Assembly: GCA_964521285.1 (NCBI GenBank)
Contig: CAZFQS010000012.1
Span: 54,139-118,138 of the forward strand
Direction: 5' to 3'
Origin: G020354785 sp964521285
Lineage (GTDB): Bacteria > Bacteroidota > Bacteroidia > Bacteroidales > UBA10428
DNA: 64,000 nucleotides
In this document: positions 54,837 to 63,902 of the stretch, piece by piece
How positions within the stretch are numbered: position 1 is the stretch's first letter
Layout: each line of letters opens with the position of its first letter
Notes under the pieces: model-generated
Seen by the model: the letters and a program-made list of their open reading frames with translations, nothing else
Told to the model about the DNA's origin: nothing
Database searches by the model: none
Program-made: the position numbers and the translations under genes

Positions 54837-55167
54837 GACTTTATGTTTTTAAATTGACAATTAATCTTCATTGATATTAGATAAGAATGCTTTTAAAACT
54901 AGTTTAGAAGGCCTTTCTAACATTAAGATAAACAAGTATGATTTTACCCTAACAATTATTTGATTTTTATTAATTAAAAAAATATATTTGAATCCTATTA
55001 AAATACTAGGATAAAATAATTTGAATATTATGAAACGAACATGAAATTTTTCATTCGTAAATTTCATTAAAAAGAATGAATAAATTTCATGTGAGAGCGA
55101 CGGAAGGAGCGGTTCTATCAGTCAAATTTAAATTTTTATATTATTTAAAAAATTAAAATTTATACGG
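54837..55167. other. Intergenic regulatory region between the 53532 gene and rrf2
   Basis: About 330 bases. The left part is AT-rich and without a recognised gene; the only open frame is a 68-codon minus-strand one made of AT-rich codons, which I reject. The right part holds the long hairpin at 55039-55092 and then an unusually G+C-rich patch (GAGCGACGGAAGGAGCGG, about 55094-55111). Confidence 0.55.
55039..55092. promoter_or_regulatory. Long hairpin / candidate Rrf2 operator upstream of rrf2-metY
   Basis: ACATGAAATTTTTCATTC (55039-55056) is complementary to GAATGAATAAATTTCATGT (55074-55092) apart from one unpaired base. The half-site ATGAAATTT/AAATTTCAT appears at 55041, 55082 and in the loop (55059-55067), and again in part at the rrf2 start codon (ATGAAATTC). 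It lies 75 bases upstream of rrf2. Rrf2 proteins bind short palindromes, so an autoregulatory operator is plausible; an RNA hairpin is the alternative. Confidence 0.45.
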
Positions 55168-55593
55168 ATGAAATTCAATACAAAAACAAGGTATGGATTA
55201 CGTACAATGATTGAACTGGCAATGCCTGACAGAGATAAAGGTATACTTCAGAAAGATATTTCAATGAATCAGAATATTTCCATGAAATATCTTGACCATA
55301 TTGTGGCACACTTGAAAGCAGCAGGATTAATTATTAACGTTGCAGGTAAGAAAAGTGGTTACAGGTTGACAAGGAGTGCTGACAGAATATCTGTTTATGA
55401 CATTTACCGGGCTTTTAAGCATGACCTGTCCATAATAGACTGCCTGTCAGAAGAAGGATTTTGCAGGAGGGATAAGATGTGTGCTGCACGTTACTTTTGG
55501 GACAAGTTAAATAGAAAAATTATTAATTATATGGAATCCGTAAACTTATCTGATTTATCTGATAAGCAGATTCAGCTGGGTGTTATGGATTAA
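55168..55593 (+). CDS. Rrf2-family transcriptional regulator
   Basis: 141 residues with the winged-helix start KFNTKTRYGLRTMIELA and VAGKKSGYRLTRSADRISVYDIYRAF. Three cysteines, C92, C99 and C105, are placed almost exactly as the Fe-S ligands of IscR (C92, C98, C104). It may therefore carry a cluster, or sense cysteine like CymR. The following gene is metY, 50 bases downstream, so control of sulfur assimilation is likely. Confidence 0.92.
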   Translation: MKFNTKTRYGLRTMIELAMPDRDKGILQKDISMNQNISMKYLDHIVAHLKAAGLIINVAGKKSGYRLTRSADRISVYDIYRAFKHDLSIIDCLSEEGFCRRDKMCAARYFWDKLNRKIINYMESVNLSDLSDKQIQLGVMD

Positions 55594-55643
55594 GAATATA
55601 TCTATTATATCTGAAATATATTATTAAAATAAACATTAATATT

Positions 55644-56948
55644 ATGAACAAAAGGTTAAGATTTGAAACGCTGCAATTACATGCGGGTCAGAATATTGAA
55701 GAAACTACACTTGCGAGGGCAGTGCCGGTTTATCAAACAACGTCATACTTATTTAAAAATTCTGAACACGCTGCAAACCTATTTGGGTTGAAAGAATTCG
55801 GGAATATTTATACCAGGATAATGAATCCGACAACAGATGTTTTTGAGCAGCGTATAGCTGCTTTGGAAGGAGGCATTGCAGCTCTGGCAACATCATCAGG
55901 ACAGGCAGCACAGTTTATTGCCTTGTCAAATATACTTCATACAGGTGATAATTTTATTTCTACATCCTATCTATATGGAGGAACGTATAATCAGTTTAAG
56001 GTACAGTTTAAAAGACTGGGAATTAATGTGAAATTTGTTGAAGGGGATGCGCCGGAAGATTTTGAGAAGTTAGTAGATATAAAGACAAAGGCCATATATA
56101 TTGAATCCATCGGAAATCCTAAATTTAACATACCTGACTTTGAAGCAATTACTTCCGTTACACGGAAGCATGGTATTCCACTGATTGTAGATAATACTTT
56201 CGGTTGTGCGGGATATTTATGCCGCCCCATAGACTATGGTGCAAATATAGTTGTCCAGTCAGCTACAAAATGGATTGGCGGGCATGGGACATCAATAGGA
56301 GGGGTTATAGTGGATGCAGGAAACTTTAACTGGGCAAACGGGAAGTTTCCGCAATTTACAGAACCATCTGAAGGATACCATGGCTTAGTATTCTGGGACG
56401 CATTTGGTGAAGGGAGCCAATTTGGAAATATTGCATTTATTATTCGGGCCAGAGTTGAAGGATTACGCGATTACGGTCCGTCAATGAGTCCCTTTAATGC
56501 TTTTCTATTTATCCAGGGTTTGGAGACACTTTCCCTGCGTGTTCAAAGACAAGCAGATAATGCCTTGGCACTGGCGAAATGGTTTGCACAGCATAATCAG
56601 GTTGTTAGCGTGGATTATCCCGGGCTACCAGACCACCCATATCATAATTTAGCTAAAAAATACCTTAAACATGGCTTTGGCGGGGTGCTGACTTTTAAAA
56701 TAAAGGGAGGTAAACAGGCAGCTGATAAATTAATTGACAATGTTCAATTAATAAGTCACCTCGCCAATGTCGGTGATTCAAAAACACTAATAATTCATCC
56801 CAGTTCAACAACGCATGAACAATTATCTATTGAAGAACAGATTTCAACCGGGGTAGAACCCGGGTTAATAAGAATATCTGTAGGGACCGAACATATCGAT
56901 GATATTAAAGAGGATCTGCAGCATGCATTTAAAGTGATTGAACAATAA
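55644..56948 (+). CDS. metY: O-acetylhomoserine sulfhydrylase / cysteine synthase
   Basis: 434 residues of the Cys/Met metabolism PLP family: FETLQLHAGQNIEETTLARAVPVYQTTSY near the start (core TLARAVPVYQTTSYLF), IALEGGIAALATSSGQAA, and the PLP lysine in QSATKWIGGHGTS (about residue 209). It makes homocysteine (or cysteine) from O-acetyl(homo)serine and sulfide. Its size and C-terminal VQLISHLANVGDSKTLIIHP favour MetY over MetZ/MetB. It sits in a two-gene unit with the Rrf2 regulator. Confidence 0.95.
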   Translation: MNKRLRFETLQLHAGQNIEETTLARAVPVYQTTSYLFKNSEHAANLFGLKEFGNIYTRIMNPTTDVFEQRIAALEGGIAALATSSGQAAQFIALSNILHTGDNFISTSYLYGGTYNQFKVQFKRLGINVKFVEGDAPEDFEKLVDIKTKAIYIESIGNPKFNIPDFEAITSVTRKHGIPLIVDNTFGCAGYLCRPIDYGANIVVQSATKWIGGHGTSIGGVIVDAGNFNWANGKFPQFTEPSEGYHGLVFWDAFGEGSQFGNIAFIIRARVEGLRDYGPSMSPFNAFLFIQGLETLSLRVQRQADNALALAKWFAQHNQVVSVDYPGLPDHPYHNLAKKYLKHGFGGVLTFKIKGGKQAADKLIDNVQLISHLANVGDSKTLIIHPSSTTHEQLSIEEQISTGVEPGLIRISVGTEHIDDIKEDLQHAFKVIEQ

Positions 56949-57014
56949 TAGTTGTACTATTAATTAAAGACATTTATTATTTTTATGTTGTTACTCTACA
57001 AATTATAATGCCAG

Positions 57015-58256
57015 ATGTCTGCAGATAAAAAGGAAAATATAAGACCTGTGAGGGTTTTACAATGGAAATATAAAGAAGGATTTATTATATCTTTTGGCTT
57101 ATTATTATCTGGCTTTGCAATTGAATACCTCAGCGGGAGTGTTAAAATAAAAACTGGTTGGCCGGTTAATATATATTGCGGTATTATTTTTATTTTATTA
57201 CTTGCTTTTATTAATTATTATTACAGAGGACGTCAGATAGTTAAGTGGCTTTCCGGCAAATATGCTTCAGTAAGTATTATTTCAACTTTTTCCTTACTTG
57301 TTTTGTTAATAGGTTTTATCCCTCAGAACAACGGCTATGTGTATACTACTGTTGGAAGACTGGGATTGACCCAATTAACATCAAGCTGGCCTTTTTTTAT
57401 TATTCTTATTTATTTTTTGTTTGTGCTCGGCCTTGTTATATTGAGGAAACTAATACCTCTTAAAAGAAAAAACGCAGGATTCCTCTTAAACCATACAGGT
57501 CTGTGGATTATTGTTTTTTCTACCGGCCTGGGTAATGGTGATCTTCAGCGGCTGGTAATGGAAACAAAGGTAGATAATACAGTGTGGCATGCATTTGACA
57601 GGAATAACAGAATATATGAAATGCCACTGGCTATAAAATTAATAAAGTTTAATATTGAAGCTTATAATCCCCGGATTGCAGTTGTAGATAAGCTCACCGG
57701 TAAAATAGCAGGGACGAATAGTAAGAATATAGCAACTATTGAACAAGGTAAACAAATCAGATTTTCCGGATTTAATGTTAAAATAAATGAATTTTATAAA
57801 GATTCGTATTGGTTTGAGAATTCTTACATACCAGTAAATAATGTAGGGGCAGCTCCTGCGGCATTGATTAGTGTTGTAAATACTAATTACGGAGATACAA
57901 TTGAAGGATGGATAACAAGCGGAAGTTTTAAACTAAGAGCTCAATCATTACTGCTTGATGAAAAACACTTACTTATAATGTTACCTCCTGAACCAAAGAG
58001 ATTCAGTTCTGAAGTACAGATATATACAAAAAGCGGATTAAGCAAAAAAGCAGCAATTGAAGTAAATAAACCATATAAGATTATGGGCTGGAATTTGTAC
58101 CAGCTTAGCTATAATGAAAAGATGGGCAAATGGTCTGATATAAGTATTATTGAATTAGTGAGAGATCCCTGGCTCCCGGTAGTGTATGCAGGTGTTTTTT
58201 TGTTGATTGCAGGAGCAGCTTTTATGTTTTGGCAGGGTAAAAGGATTTTGGAATAG
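57015..58256 (+). CDS. resB: Cytochrome c biogenesis protein ResB/Ccs1
   Basis: 413 residues with four membrane helices, three in the N-terminal 165 residues and one at the C-terminus (VVYAGVFLLIAGAAFMFW), and a large periplasmic domain between with ResB-type motifs (NHTGLWIIVFSTGLGNGDLQR core, YKIMGWNLYQLSYNEKMGKW). With CcsA it forms the System II cytochrome c synthase that exports haem and attaches it. No c-type cytochrome such as NrfHA is next to it here. Confidence 0.9.
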   Translation: MSADKKENIRPVRVLQWKYKEGFIISFGLLLSGFAIEYLSGSVKIKTGWPVNIYCGIIFILLLAFINYYYRGRQIVKWLSGKYASVSIISTFSLLVLLIGFIPQNNGYVYTTVGRLGLTQLTSSWPFFIILIYFLFVLGLVILRKLIPLKRKNAGFLLNHTGLWIIVFSTGLGNGDLQRLVMETKVDNTVWHAFDRNNRIYEMPLAIKLIKFNIEAYNPRIAVVDKLTGKIAGTNSKNIATIEQGKQIRFSGFNVKINEFYKDSYWFENSYIPVNNVGAAPAALISVVNTNYGDTIEGWITSGSFKLRAQSLLLDEKHLLIMLPPEPKRFSSEVQIYTKSGLSKKAAIEVNKPYKIMGWNLYQLSYNEKMGKWSDISIIELVRDPWLPVVYAGVFLLIAGAAFMFWQGKRILE

Positions 58257-58261
58257 ACCAG

Positions 58262-58281
58262 CCTGCCATACCACCGGCAGG
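58262..58281. repeat. Short palindrome CCTGCC...GGCAGG
   Basis: CCTGCC (58262-58267) and GGCAGG (58276-58281) form a six-base stem just after the resB stop. It is similar in sequence to the G+C-rich palindromic element at 14306-14402 and has no T run, so it is not a standard terminator. Confidence 0.4.
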
Positions 58282-58297
58282 TAAACCGGCTTGCAGG

Positions 58298-58353
58298 GAT
58301 TTTAGATTAACGATTTAGGATTTATGATTTTAGATTAACGATTTAAGATTTAT
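58298..58353. repeat. 28-bp direct tandem repeat running into the ccsA start codon
   Basis: Two 28-base units (58298-58325 and 58326-58353) of the GATTTTAGATTAACGATTTA kind differ at one position. The second unit ends inside the ccsA start codon (58352-58354). A 19-base piece of the same phrase recurs at 17562-17580. Confidence 0.8.
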
Positions 58354-59161
58354 GATTTGGACAAATTTTCCTCTGGTTGCCAGGATTATAATTTCTCTCT
58401 GGATAATTGCAATTATAGCTTATGTATTGCCCTGGAAAAGAAAGATATTTACTTTTCTTGGTAATGTTTTTACAGTTATTGGAATAATGTCATTAATGAT
58501 ATTCATTCTTTTTTTGTGGATTGACCTTCAGCGTCCTCCTTTACGCACTCTTGGCGAAACAAGGCTATGGTATTCTTTTTTCTTACCCCTTATAGGTTTT
58601 ATAACTTATTTACGGTGGAAATATAAATGGTTTCTGAGTTACAGCTTAGGTATGGCAATCTTATTTCTTATAATAAATTATTATCATCCCGGGACATTTG
58701 ACAAAACACTTATGCCGGCACTTCAGAGTCCCTGGTTTATACCTCATGTTATAGTATATATTTTTTCATATGCCCTGCTTGCGGCTTCATCCTTAGTTGC
58801 GATTAAAGGTCTGTATCAGCATTATTCAAAAAAATCAGGGACTGATACATTATTCCTGGCTGATAACCTTGTCTATATAGGATTTGCTTTTCTAACTTTA
58901 GGGCTGCTCTTCGGAGCTCTATGGGCAAAAGCTGCCTGGGGTCATTACTGGACATGGGACCCGAAAGAGACCTGGGCATTTCTTACTTGGCTTGGCTATC
59001 TGATATATATTCATCTAAGAAATTTTCATCCAAAAAAGATAAGGTTTCAGCTCTGGATTCTTGCCCTGGCTTTTGTGATATTGCTAATATGCTGGTTTGG
59101 TATTAATTATCTGCCTTCTGCCCAAAACAGTGTACATACTTATAACAGCAATGTTGAATGA
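58352..59161 (+). CDS. ccsA: Cytochrome c biogenesis protein CcsA
   Basis: 269 residues with eight hydrophobic helices. The haem-handling WWD motif is intact (AWGHYWTWDPKETWAFLTW, about 195-213), and flanking His residues suit haem ligation (HVIVYIFSYALL and the C-terminal NYLPSAQNSVHTY). It is the CcsA/CcmC partner of ResB. The start ATG is at the edge of a tandem repeat, but the first helix requires a start close to here. Confidence 0.92.
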   Translation: MIWTNFPLVARIIISLWIIAIIAYVLPWKRKIFTFLGNVFTVIGIMSLMIFILFLWIDLQRPPLRTLGETRLWYSFFLPLIGFITYLRWKYKWFLSYSLGMAILFLIINYYHPGTFDKTLMPALQSPWFIPHVIVYIFSYALLAASSLVAIKGLYQHYSKKSGTDTLFLADNLVYIGFAFLTLGLLFGALWAKAAWGHYWTWDPKETWAFLTWLGYLIYIHLRNFHPKKIRFQLWILALAFVILLICWFGINYLPSAQNSVHTYNSNVE

Positions 59162-59395
59162 GGGGGTATAGTGGACTTGTCTAGCAAGATATCGAACTTT
59201 CTGGCTAAAGATATTAATATGATTTGTGATTTTTGAATAATTCATTTGTCCGGTATATGCATTTGGAAAATTAAATAATTAAAACTAAATTTATATAAGC
59301 AACACATTTTACACCTAAATCTTTTATCCCCTATCAAGTTTAACTCGCAATTCATTATTTTTATTTTACAGCAAATAATTTAAACTATTTATCAC

Positions 59396-60173
59396 ATGAG
59401 AACTTCTATACTGTCAAAAGTTATTGTAATTGCTTTCCTGCTCTTATGCAATTTAAATGTTTAACAGAAATTTTATCAACTATTACCAAAAGCATTCTGA
59501 TTATAAAGTTACCATTACATATCCACCAGATTTTATGATTGCAACTTCTGGTTTAGTAGTTGAGAGTTCTATAAAGGAGGACAATGTTATAATACAGACA
59601 AAGGCAAAAGACATTCCATCGTATGGATTAGTCATGTCAAGAGAATTCATCGTCAAAGAAACCAAAACAGGGGTGCCGGAAAATTATTATGAGATACCTA
59701 TTGGTGAACCTGATATAAAACGGAAAGGCGATAACATTACAATTCTTACTATAGGTGCTACATTGTACAATGTCATAAAAGCATCTGATATTCTGAAAGA
59801 TAAGTATAATATTTCCGCGGAAGTAATCGATGCCCGAAGTCTTGTTCCTTTTAATTACAGTCTGGTTATCGAATCCGTAAAGAAAACAAGTAAAATAATA
59901 TTATCCAGCGATGCATGTTCCCGTGGTTCATACCTTAAAGATATGGCACAAACTATTACGGAACTGGCTTTTGATTTTTTAGATGCACCCCCGGTAATTG
60001 TTGGTTCAAGAAACTGGATAATATCTGCTTATGAACTTGAAAATTATTTTTTCCCTCAGCCCGAATGGATTCTTGATGCCATACATGAGAAAATAATTCC
60101 GTTAAAAGGGTATACGGTATCTACTAATTTTACCGAACTTGAACAAATAAGAAGGAGCAAAGAAGGAGTATAA
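59396..60173 (+). pseudogene. Chimeric pseudogene: M1-peptidase-like remnants joined to alpha-ketoacid dehydrogenase E1 C-terminus
   Basis: Three pieces. 59396-59464 encodes a stand-alone signal peptide (MRTSILSKVIVIAFLLLCNL...) and stops. 59457-60173 is a separate frame of 238 codons. Its first 70 residues (YKVTITYPPDFMIATSGLV...DIPSYGLVMSREFIV) look like the N-terminal saddle of an M1-type peptidase, and from about residue 73 it continues in frame as the transketolase-C part of an alpha-ketoacid dehydrogenase E1 (YYEIPIGEPD, ITILTIGATLYNV, VIDARSLVPFNY, SDACSRGSYLKDMAQ). Neither parent is complete: the peptidase lacks its zinc domain and the E1 lacks all thiamine-binding parts. Deletion plus fusion in the chromosome, or an assembly misjoin, could explain it. 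Confidence 0.7.
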
Positions 60174-60207
60174 AATATTTTAAAATCTGAATTATAAAAC
60201 CGTAACA

Positions 60208-61239
60208 TTAAGCATTCAATAAATACTCCACCACGTACATTTCTAACGCTTCATAATCCCTATTTTGAATAAACTCCGAAGCTTTTGCATAATCATAATT
60301 CTTAACTTTTTGCTCGAGTATTTTCACAATTTTAATACTGTTTTCCAGATGTCGCCAGGAAGATTCTTCTTTTTGTGTGCGCATCGCTTTTACATCCAAC
60401 CCGATAAACTCACCGTTTTTACTATAATCATGTTCAATCAATAATTTAATCTGGTTGAATGACTGTCTCAGGTTCTCAGCACCAAAAGTTTTATCCTGGT
60501 CAAATTTCATTCCGTTCTGGTCATTCAGATGCACACCGAATAATTTTCCATAAGCTAATGCACATGCCATTTCATTTGCCGGGTCCAGACCTGCAAGAAC
60601 TGCATGTGCAGATTCGACCAGACCGCCTACTCTCGGCGGATCAACCGTTTGCATAGATAATGCCATTGCATGCCCCATGGTCGGACAAAAACTCCGGTCG
60701 ACCGGCTCATTGGGTTTGGGTTCAATAAATATCCGGATATTTCTGTCGTGCTCCAGTACTTTATTCAGACCTTCAACAAGTCTTTTCCAACCATCAACCG
60801 GACTTTTGCTTTCCTGGCAGATAGTACCTTCCCGCGCAAACCAAAAACCAATAAGTTTGCAATCAATCTCATTAGCTATATCAACAGCTGTAAGAGCCCT
60901 GTTATAACAATATTCCCGATCAGCCTGAGAATTTGAAGTTAGTGCTCCGTCAATAGTATGAGAATCTTCCCAAAATCTTGGAGCAACAAATTCAGCAACC
61001 AGTCCGTAGTCATTTAAAATATTCTTAACTTCTCTTGCTTCTTTTAATTTTTGCCTGATCGTTTTATTGTTAATGTCAGGAACAACATCATCATCGTGAA
61101 ATTGCACAGCTTCAATTCCGAGCTTTTTGAATATTTTTACCTTTTCGATAAATTCAAAGGTTTTTCTCACCGGAGGACCAAAACTATCAGCGCCTTCACT
61201 GATATTCCATGGACCGGCAGAAAATTTAAATTGTGTCAT
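60208..61239 (-). CDS. xylA: Xylose isomerase-like sugar isomerase (class I XylA type)
   Basis: 343 residues. Class I xylose isomerase landmarks are visible in order: AGPWNISEGADSFG, VQFHDDDVVP (catalytic His and its Asp), FWFAREG, EPKPNEP (Glu and Lys of the active site), HLNDQNGMKFDQDKTFG (metal-site region) and GLDVKAMRT. It is shorter than the usual ~388 residues and some metal positions differ, so another aldose could be the substrate. It is the last gene of a minus-strand sugar operon with a kinase and a dehydrogenase. Confidence 0.8.
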   Translation of the reverse strand: MTQFKFSAGPWNISEGADSFGPPVRKTFEFIEKVKIFKKLGIEAVQFHDDDVVPDINNKTIRQKLKEAREVKNILNDYGLVAEFVAPRFWEDSHTIDGALTSNSQADREYCYNRALTAVDIANEIDCKLIGFWFAREGTICQESKSPVDGWKRLVEGLNKVLEHDRNIRIFIEPKPNEPVDRSFCPTMGHAMALSMQTVDPPRVGGLVESAHAVLAGLDPANEMACALAYGKLFGVHLNDQNGMKFDQDKTFGAENLRQSFNQIKLLIEHDYSKNGEFIGLDVKAMRTQKEESSWRHLENSIKIVKILEQKVKNYDYAKASEFIQNRDYEALEMYVVEYLLNA

Positions 61240-61290
61240 AATTAGTTGTTTTATTATTTTTAATATTGATAAATTGTTATTTTAAAAACT

Positions 61291-62529
61291 TTATGAAGTC
61301 AGGTTTGATGAATCTTTCTTACCTTTCCAGAGCATTTCCCTGGATGAGTAACTCCAATAGTTTCCATTGAACTGGAATTTCTGAACCGGCCAGCCATTCA
61401 ATATTTTTTCCTTGATTTCTTCAATCGATCTGACTCCACTTATATTATCACTCACGGAAGTAGCCTCGGCTCCACAGGCACAGGCAATACGGAGCGAATT
61501 CTCCAGGAATTCTCCGGTAAGCAGAGAAGCCAGGAAGCCGGCAATGAAGCTGTCTCCACAACCGGTTGTTGAAATGATTTTTTCCTGCTGATAAGCATTT
61601 TGAAACAGCTCCCTGGAACTCCAGTTTATTATATCTGCAGGAGCAGCCAACCCGGCTTTTTCCATTCTATTTTTGTCGGAGGTCAGAACATAAGCGCCTT
61701 TATAACCACATTTTAATACAACTGTTTTTGTCCCTAATCCTGCCAGTTCTTCACCAAGTTCCTGTAAAATATTGAGGTCTACTACTTCAAGCATGTCCTG
61801 GCCCGGATAACGGCATAATAATTCATTATACAGTTCATTTCGCAGCATAAATATTGTTTCTTCAAGACTTGGTAAATAAAAATCAACAAAGGGTAAAATT
61901 TTTTTCAGGATTTTTTTCCAATCGGCTTTTCCCGCATCAGATGCCGGATCCACAGGTGCCATATCCAGCGAAGTCGTTACATTTTGATTTTTAACGTTCT
62001 GTAAAATTTTAAGCATCTCTTCTCCGTCATTTTTAAAAAGATTTTTCATTAAAACAGGATATCCGAAATGAAAAAGCCTGACATTTGATAGTTCACTATA
62101 ATCAATATCCTCTGCTGAAAAGAAATCATTGGTTCCCGGACTATGAAGGGCAATCTTGTCCATGCCGGGAATGGCCAGCATAATAGAGTAGGATGTTGAT
62201 AATTCATCACTCACAGCTATTTTTGTTGTATCTGAACCCCATTTTTTGATAATTTCACATAATACTCGGCCAAAATAATCATTACCAATTTTCCCCATAA
62301 GCATGGTTGAAATACCCAGGCGGTTAAGAACCAGTCCCGTATTTGTTGCAGCTCCACCAACCGATAATTCTGCATCCTTGATTTGTGTCAGTTTCCCGGG
62401 ACTAAAAATTTCGGTTACCGGTTTATTTTTGATTCCCGTAAAGCCGGGAAAGATATCCAGACACAGATGCCCGGCAGCAATTGCCTGGTATTTCTTTGAA
62501 TTTTTAATATGGTTGTTTATTATTACCAC
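61291..62529 (-). CDS. PfkB-family carbohydrate kinase
   Basis: 412 residues, longer than the ~310-330 typical of the family. LSVGGAATNTGLVLNRLGI near the N-terminus is the substrate-binding GG motif, and STTGCGDSFIAGFLASL holds the catalytic Asp and anion hole. The extra length comes from an insertion near 215-250 and a C-terminal tail (PVQKFQFNGNYWSYSSRE). It phosphorylates a sugar, probably the product of the neighbouring dehydrogenase or isomerase. It lies 52 bases before the isomerase gene. Confidence 0.9.
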   Translation of the reverse strand: MVIINNHIKNSKKYQAIAAGHLCLDIFPGFTGIKNKPVTEIFSPGKLTQIKDAELSVGGAATNTGLVLNRLGISTMLMGKIGNDYFGRVLCEIIKKWGSDTTKIAVSDELSTSYSIMLAIPGMDKIALHSPGTNDFFSAEDIDYSELSNVRLFHFGYPVLMKNLFKNDGEEMLKILQNVKNQNVTTSLDMAPVDPASDAGKADWKKILKKILPFVDFYLPSLEETIFMLRNELYNELLCRYPGQDMLEVVDLNILQELGEELAGLGTKTVVLKCGYKGAYVLTSDKNRMEKAGLAAPADIINWSSRELFQNAYQQEKIISTTGCGDSFIAGFLASLLTGEFLENSLRIACACGAEATSVSDNISGVRSIEEIKEKILNGWPVQKFQFNGNYWSYSSREMLWKGKKDSSNLTS

Positions 62530-62584
62530 CTGTATATACTACCTTGCGGGTTTTAGGATCTGTCACAAGAGTGAGAGAATGCAT
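62504..62584 (-). other. Small open frame or C-terminal coding remnant upstream of pfkB-type gene
   Basis: 26 codons from an ATG at 62584 to TAA at 62504, giving a peptide with LTLVTDPKTRKVVYTGGNNK. Codon use looks genuine, and the frame continues a few codons upstream of the ATG before a stop. It overlaps the kinase start by 26 bases. It could be a leader peptide or the remains of a deleted gene; no family recognised. Confidence 0.25.
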
Positions 62585-62642
62585 AACAACATCGATTGAT
62601 AATTCATAGTTTTTGGTTTATATTCATTTAAGATTGCCAAGA

Positions 62643-63896
62643 TCACCAGTTCTCAAGGAGAATTTTCTCAGCTTCATCACACCATAAATTATGGTTGCGC
62701 TTTGTAATTTCTGCGAGCTTATCAAATCTTGGATCTTTTTGTCCTTTCAAGGGAAAATCCTCTATGGCTGTTAATTCCATATCTATATTATTATAAATAA
62801 GCTTTTTACCACCGGGCAGGGCCGGAAGATCAAGAATTGTATCAGGCACTGCATTTAATCCTCCAATATGTGAGATCATGAAGCTTGGATTAATCAAATT
62901 CTTCTCCATCATATTAAGTGAAATTCGCATATCCTCAACATTGCCGCCACTTGTACCCATAATGTGTGTTGACCTGTAATGCACATTATAAAAATTTATT
63001 CGGGCTGACAATGATTTATCCGTTGGTCCAGCAAAAAAATTCAGACATCCATCCATGGCAAGTATTTGATCACCCAGTTCAACAACTTCATTAACAGGAG
63101 CAAAAATGAAAACATCATCAAAACCTTCCCCGTTTGTAAAGGATAAAATATGATTTGCCGGGTTTTGCAGTCCGGTTGTATTTATAAAAATCAGTTCAAT
63201 ACCTAATCTGTCAGCATATTCTGTTGTGAAAAGCATGGAAGCCCTGTTCAATCTGGGCTGGTCAATATCGATAACCAGAAGAAGAGAAGGTTTTCTATCA
63301 CAGTGAATGGCATAATCAATTGCACCCAGGCCCATTGGACCCGCGCCTGCCAGAAGAGCCATTTTGCCTCCCTTAACAGTTCCCATAACATGTTGATATG
63401 AACCAAGAACGTTATGGTAGGATGCCCTGAACGCAGCTATGATGCATGACAATGGTTCCGCAAGCGATGCTTTATAAAATGAACCTCCATGGTATGGTAT
63501 CAGAAAATCCTTCTCCATTACCTCGCAAGGTATAATAATATAAGTTGCATTGCCTCCGAAATCAGTAAAAGAATAGCCCGGAGCATAGCCCTTGCCGAGA
63601 TGGTTGATATTAGGCTGTATGGAAAACTTTTGACCCGATTGAAATTTATGCTTCCATTTTTTGCCAACTTCAACAATCTCACCTGCAAATTCATGACCGA
63701 TAATTATTGGATTAAGATCAATACCGGATGGGATCCTTTTATGATCAGCTCCCTGCAACACTGCTTTATATGTTGACATGCAGGTACTGTCCGATACTAC
63801 TTTGGCAAGGATTTCATCTTCACCAGGCGATCTGAGTTCAAATTCCTCCAGTCTTAAATCATTTTTACCATATAACCGAACGGCCTTTGTCTTCAT
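62643..63896 (-). CDS. Zinc-dependent medium-chain dehydrogenase (sorbitol dehydrogenase-like)
   Basis: 417 residues. Catalytic zinc ligands are Cys in SDSTCMSTYK and His/Glu in IIGHEFAGEI, with AEPLSCIIAAF following. The Rossmann motif is ALLAGAGPMGLGAID. The usual four-cysteine structural zinc lobe is not evident: the region has SIQPNINHLGKGYAPGY instead. Likely oxidises a polyol or sugar alcohol with NAD(P) in the same pathway as the kinase and isomerase. Confidence 0.88.
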   Translation of the reverse strand: MKTKAVRLYGKNDLRLEEFELRSPGEDEILAKVVSDSTCMSTYKAVLQGADHKRIPSGIDLNPIIIGHEFAGEIVEVGKKWKHKFQSGQKFSIQPNINHLGKGYAPGYSFTDFGGNATYIIIPCEVMEKDFLIPYHGGSFYKASLAEPLSCIIAAFRASYHNVLGSYQHVMGTVKGGKMALLAGAGPMGLGAIDYAIHCDRKPSLLLVIDIDQPRLNRASMLFTTEYADRLGIELIFINTTGLQNPANHILSFTNGEGFDDVFIFAPVNEVVELGDQILAMDGCLNFFAGPTDKSLSARINFYNVHYRSTHIMGTSGGNVEDMRISLNMMEKNLINPSFMISHIGGLNAVPDTILDLPALPGGKKLIYNNIDMELTAIEDFPLKGQKDPRFDKLAEITKRNHNLWCDEAEKILLENW

Positions 63897-63902
63897 TTTT
63901 TA

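Noticed and set aside
54861..55067. Possible minus-strand small gene of 68 codons
   Set aside because: Residue composition is what random AT-rich sequence gives, it has no recognisable motif and it overlaps the hairpin region.
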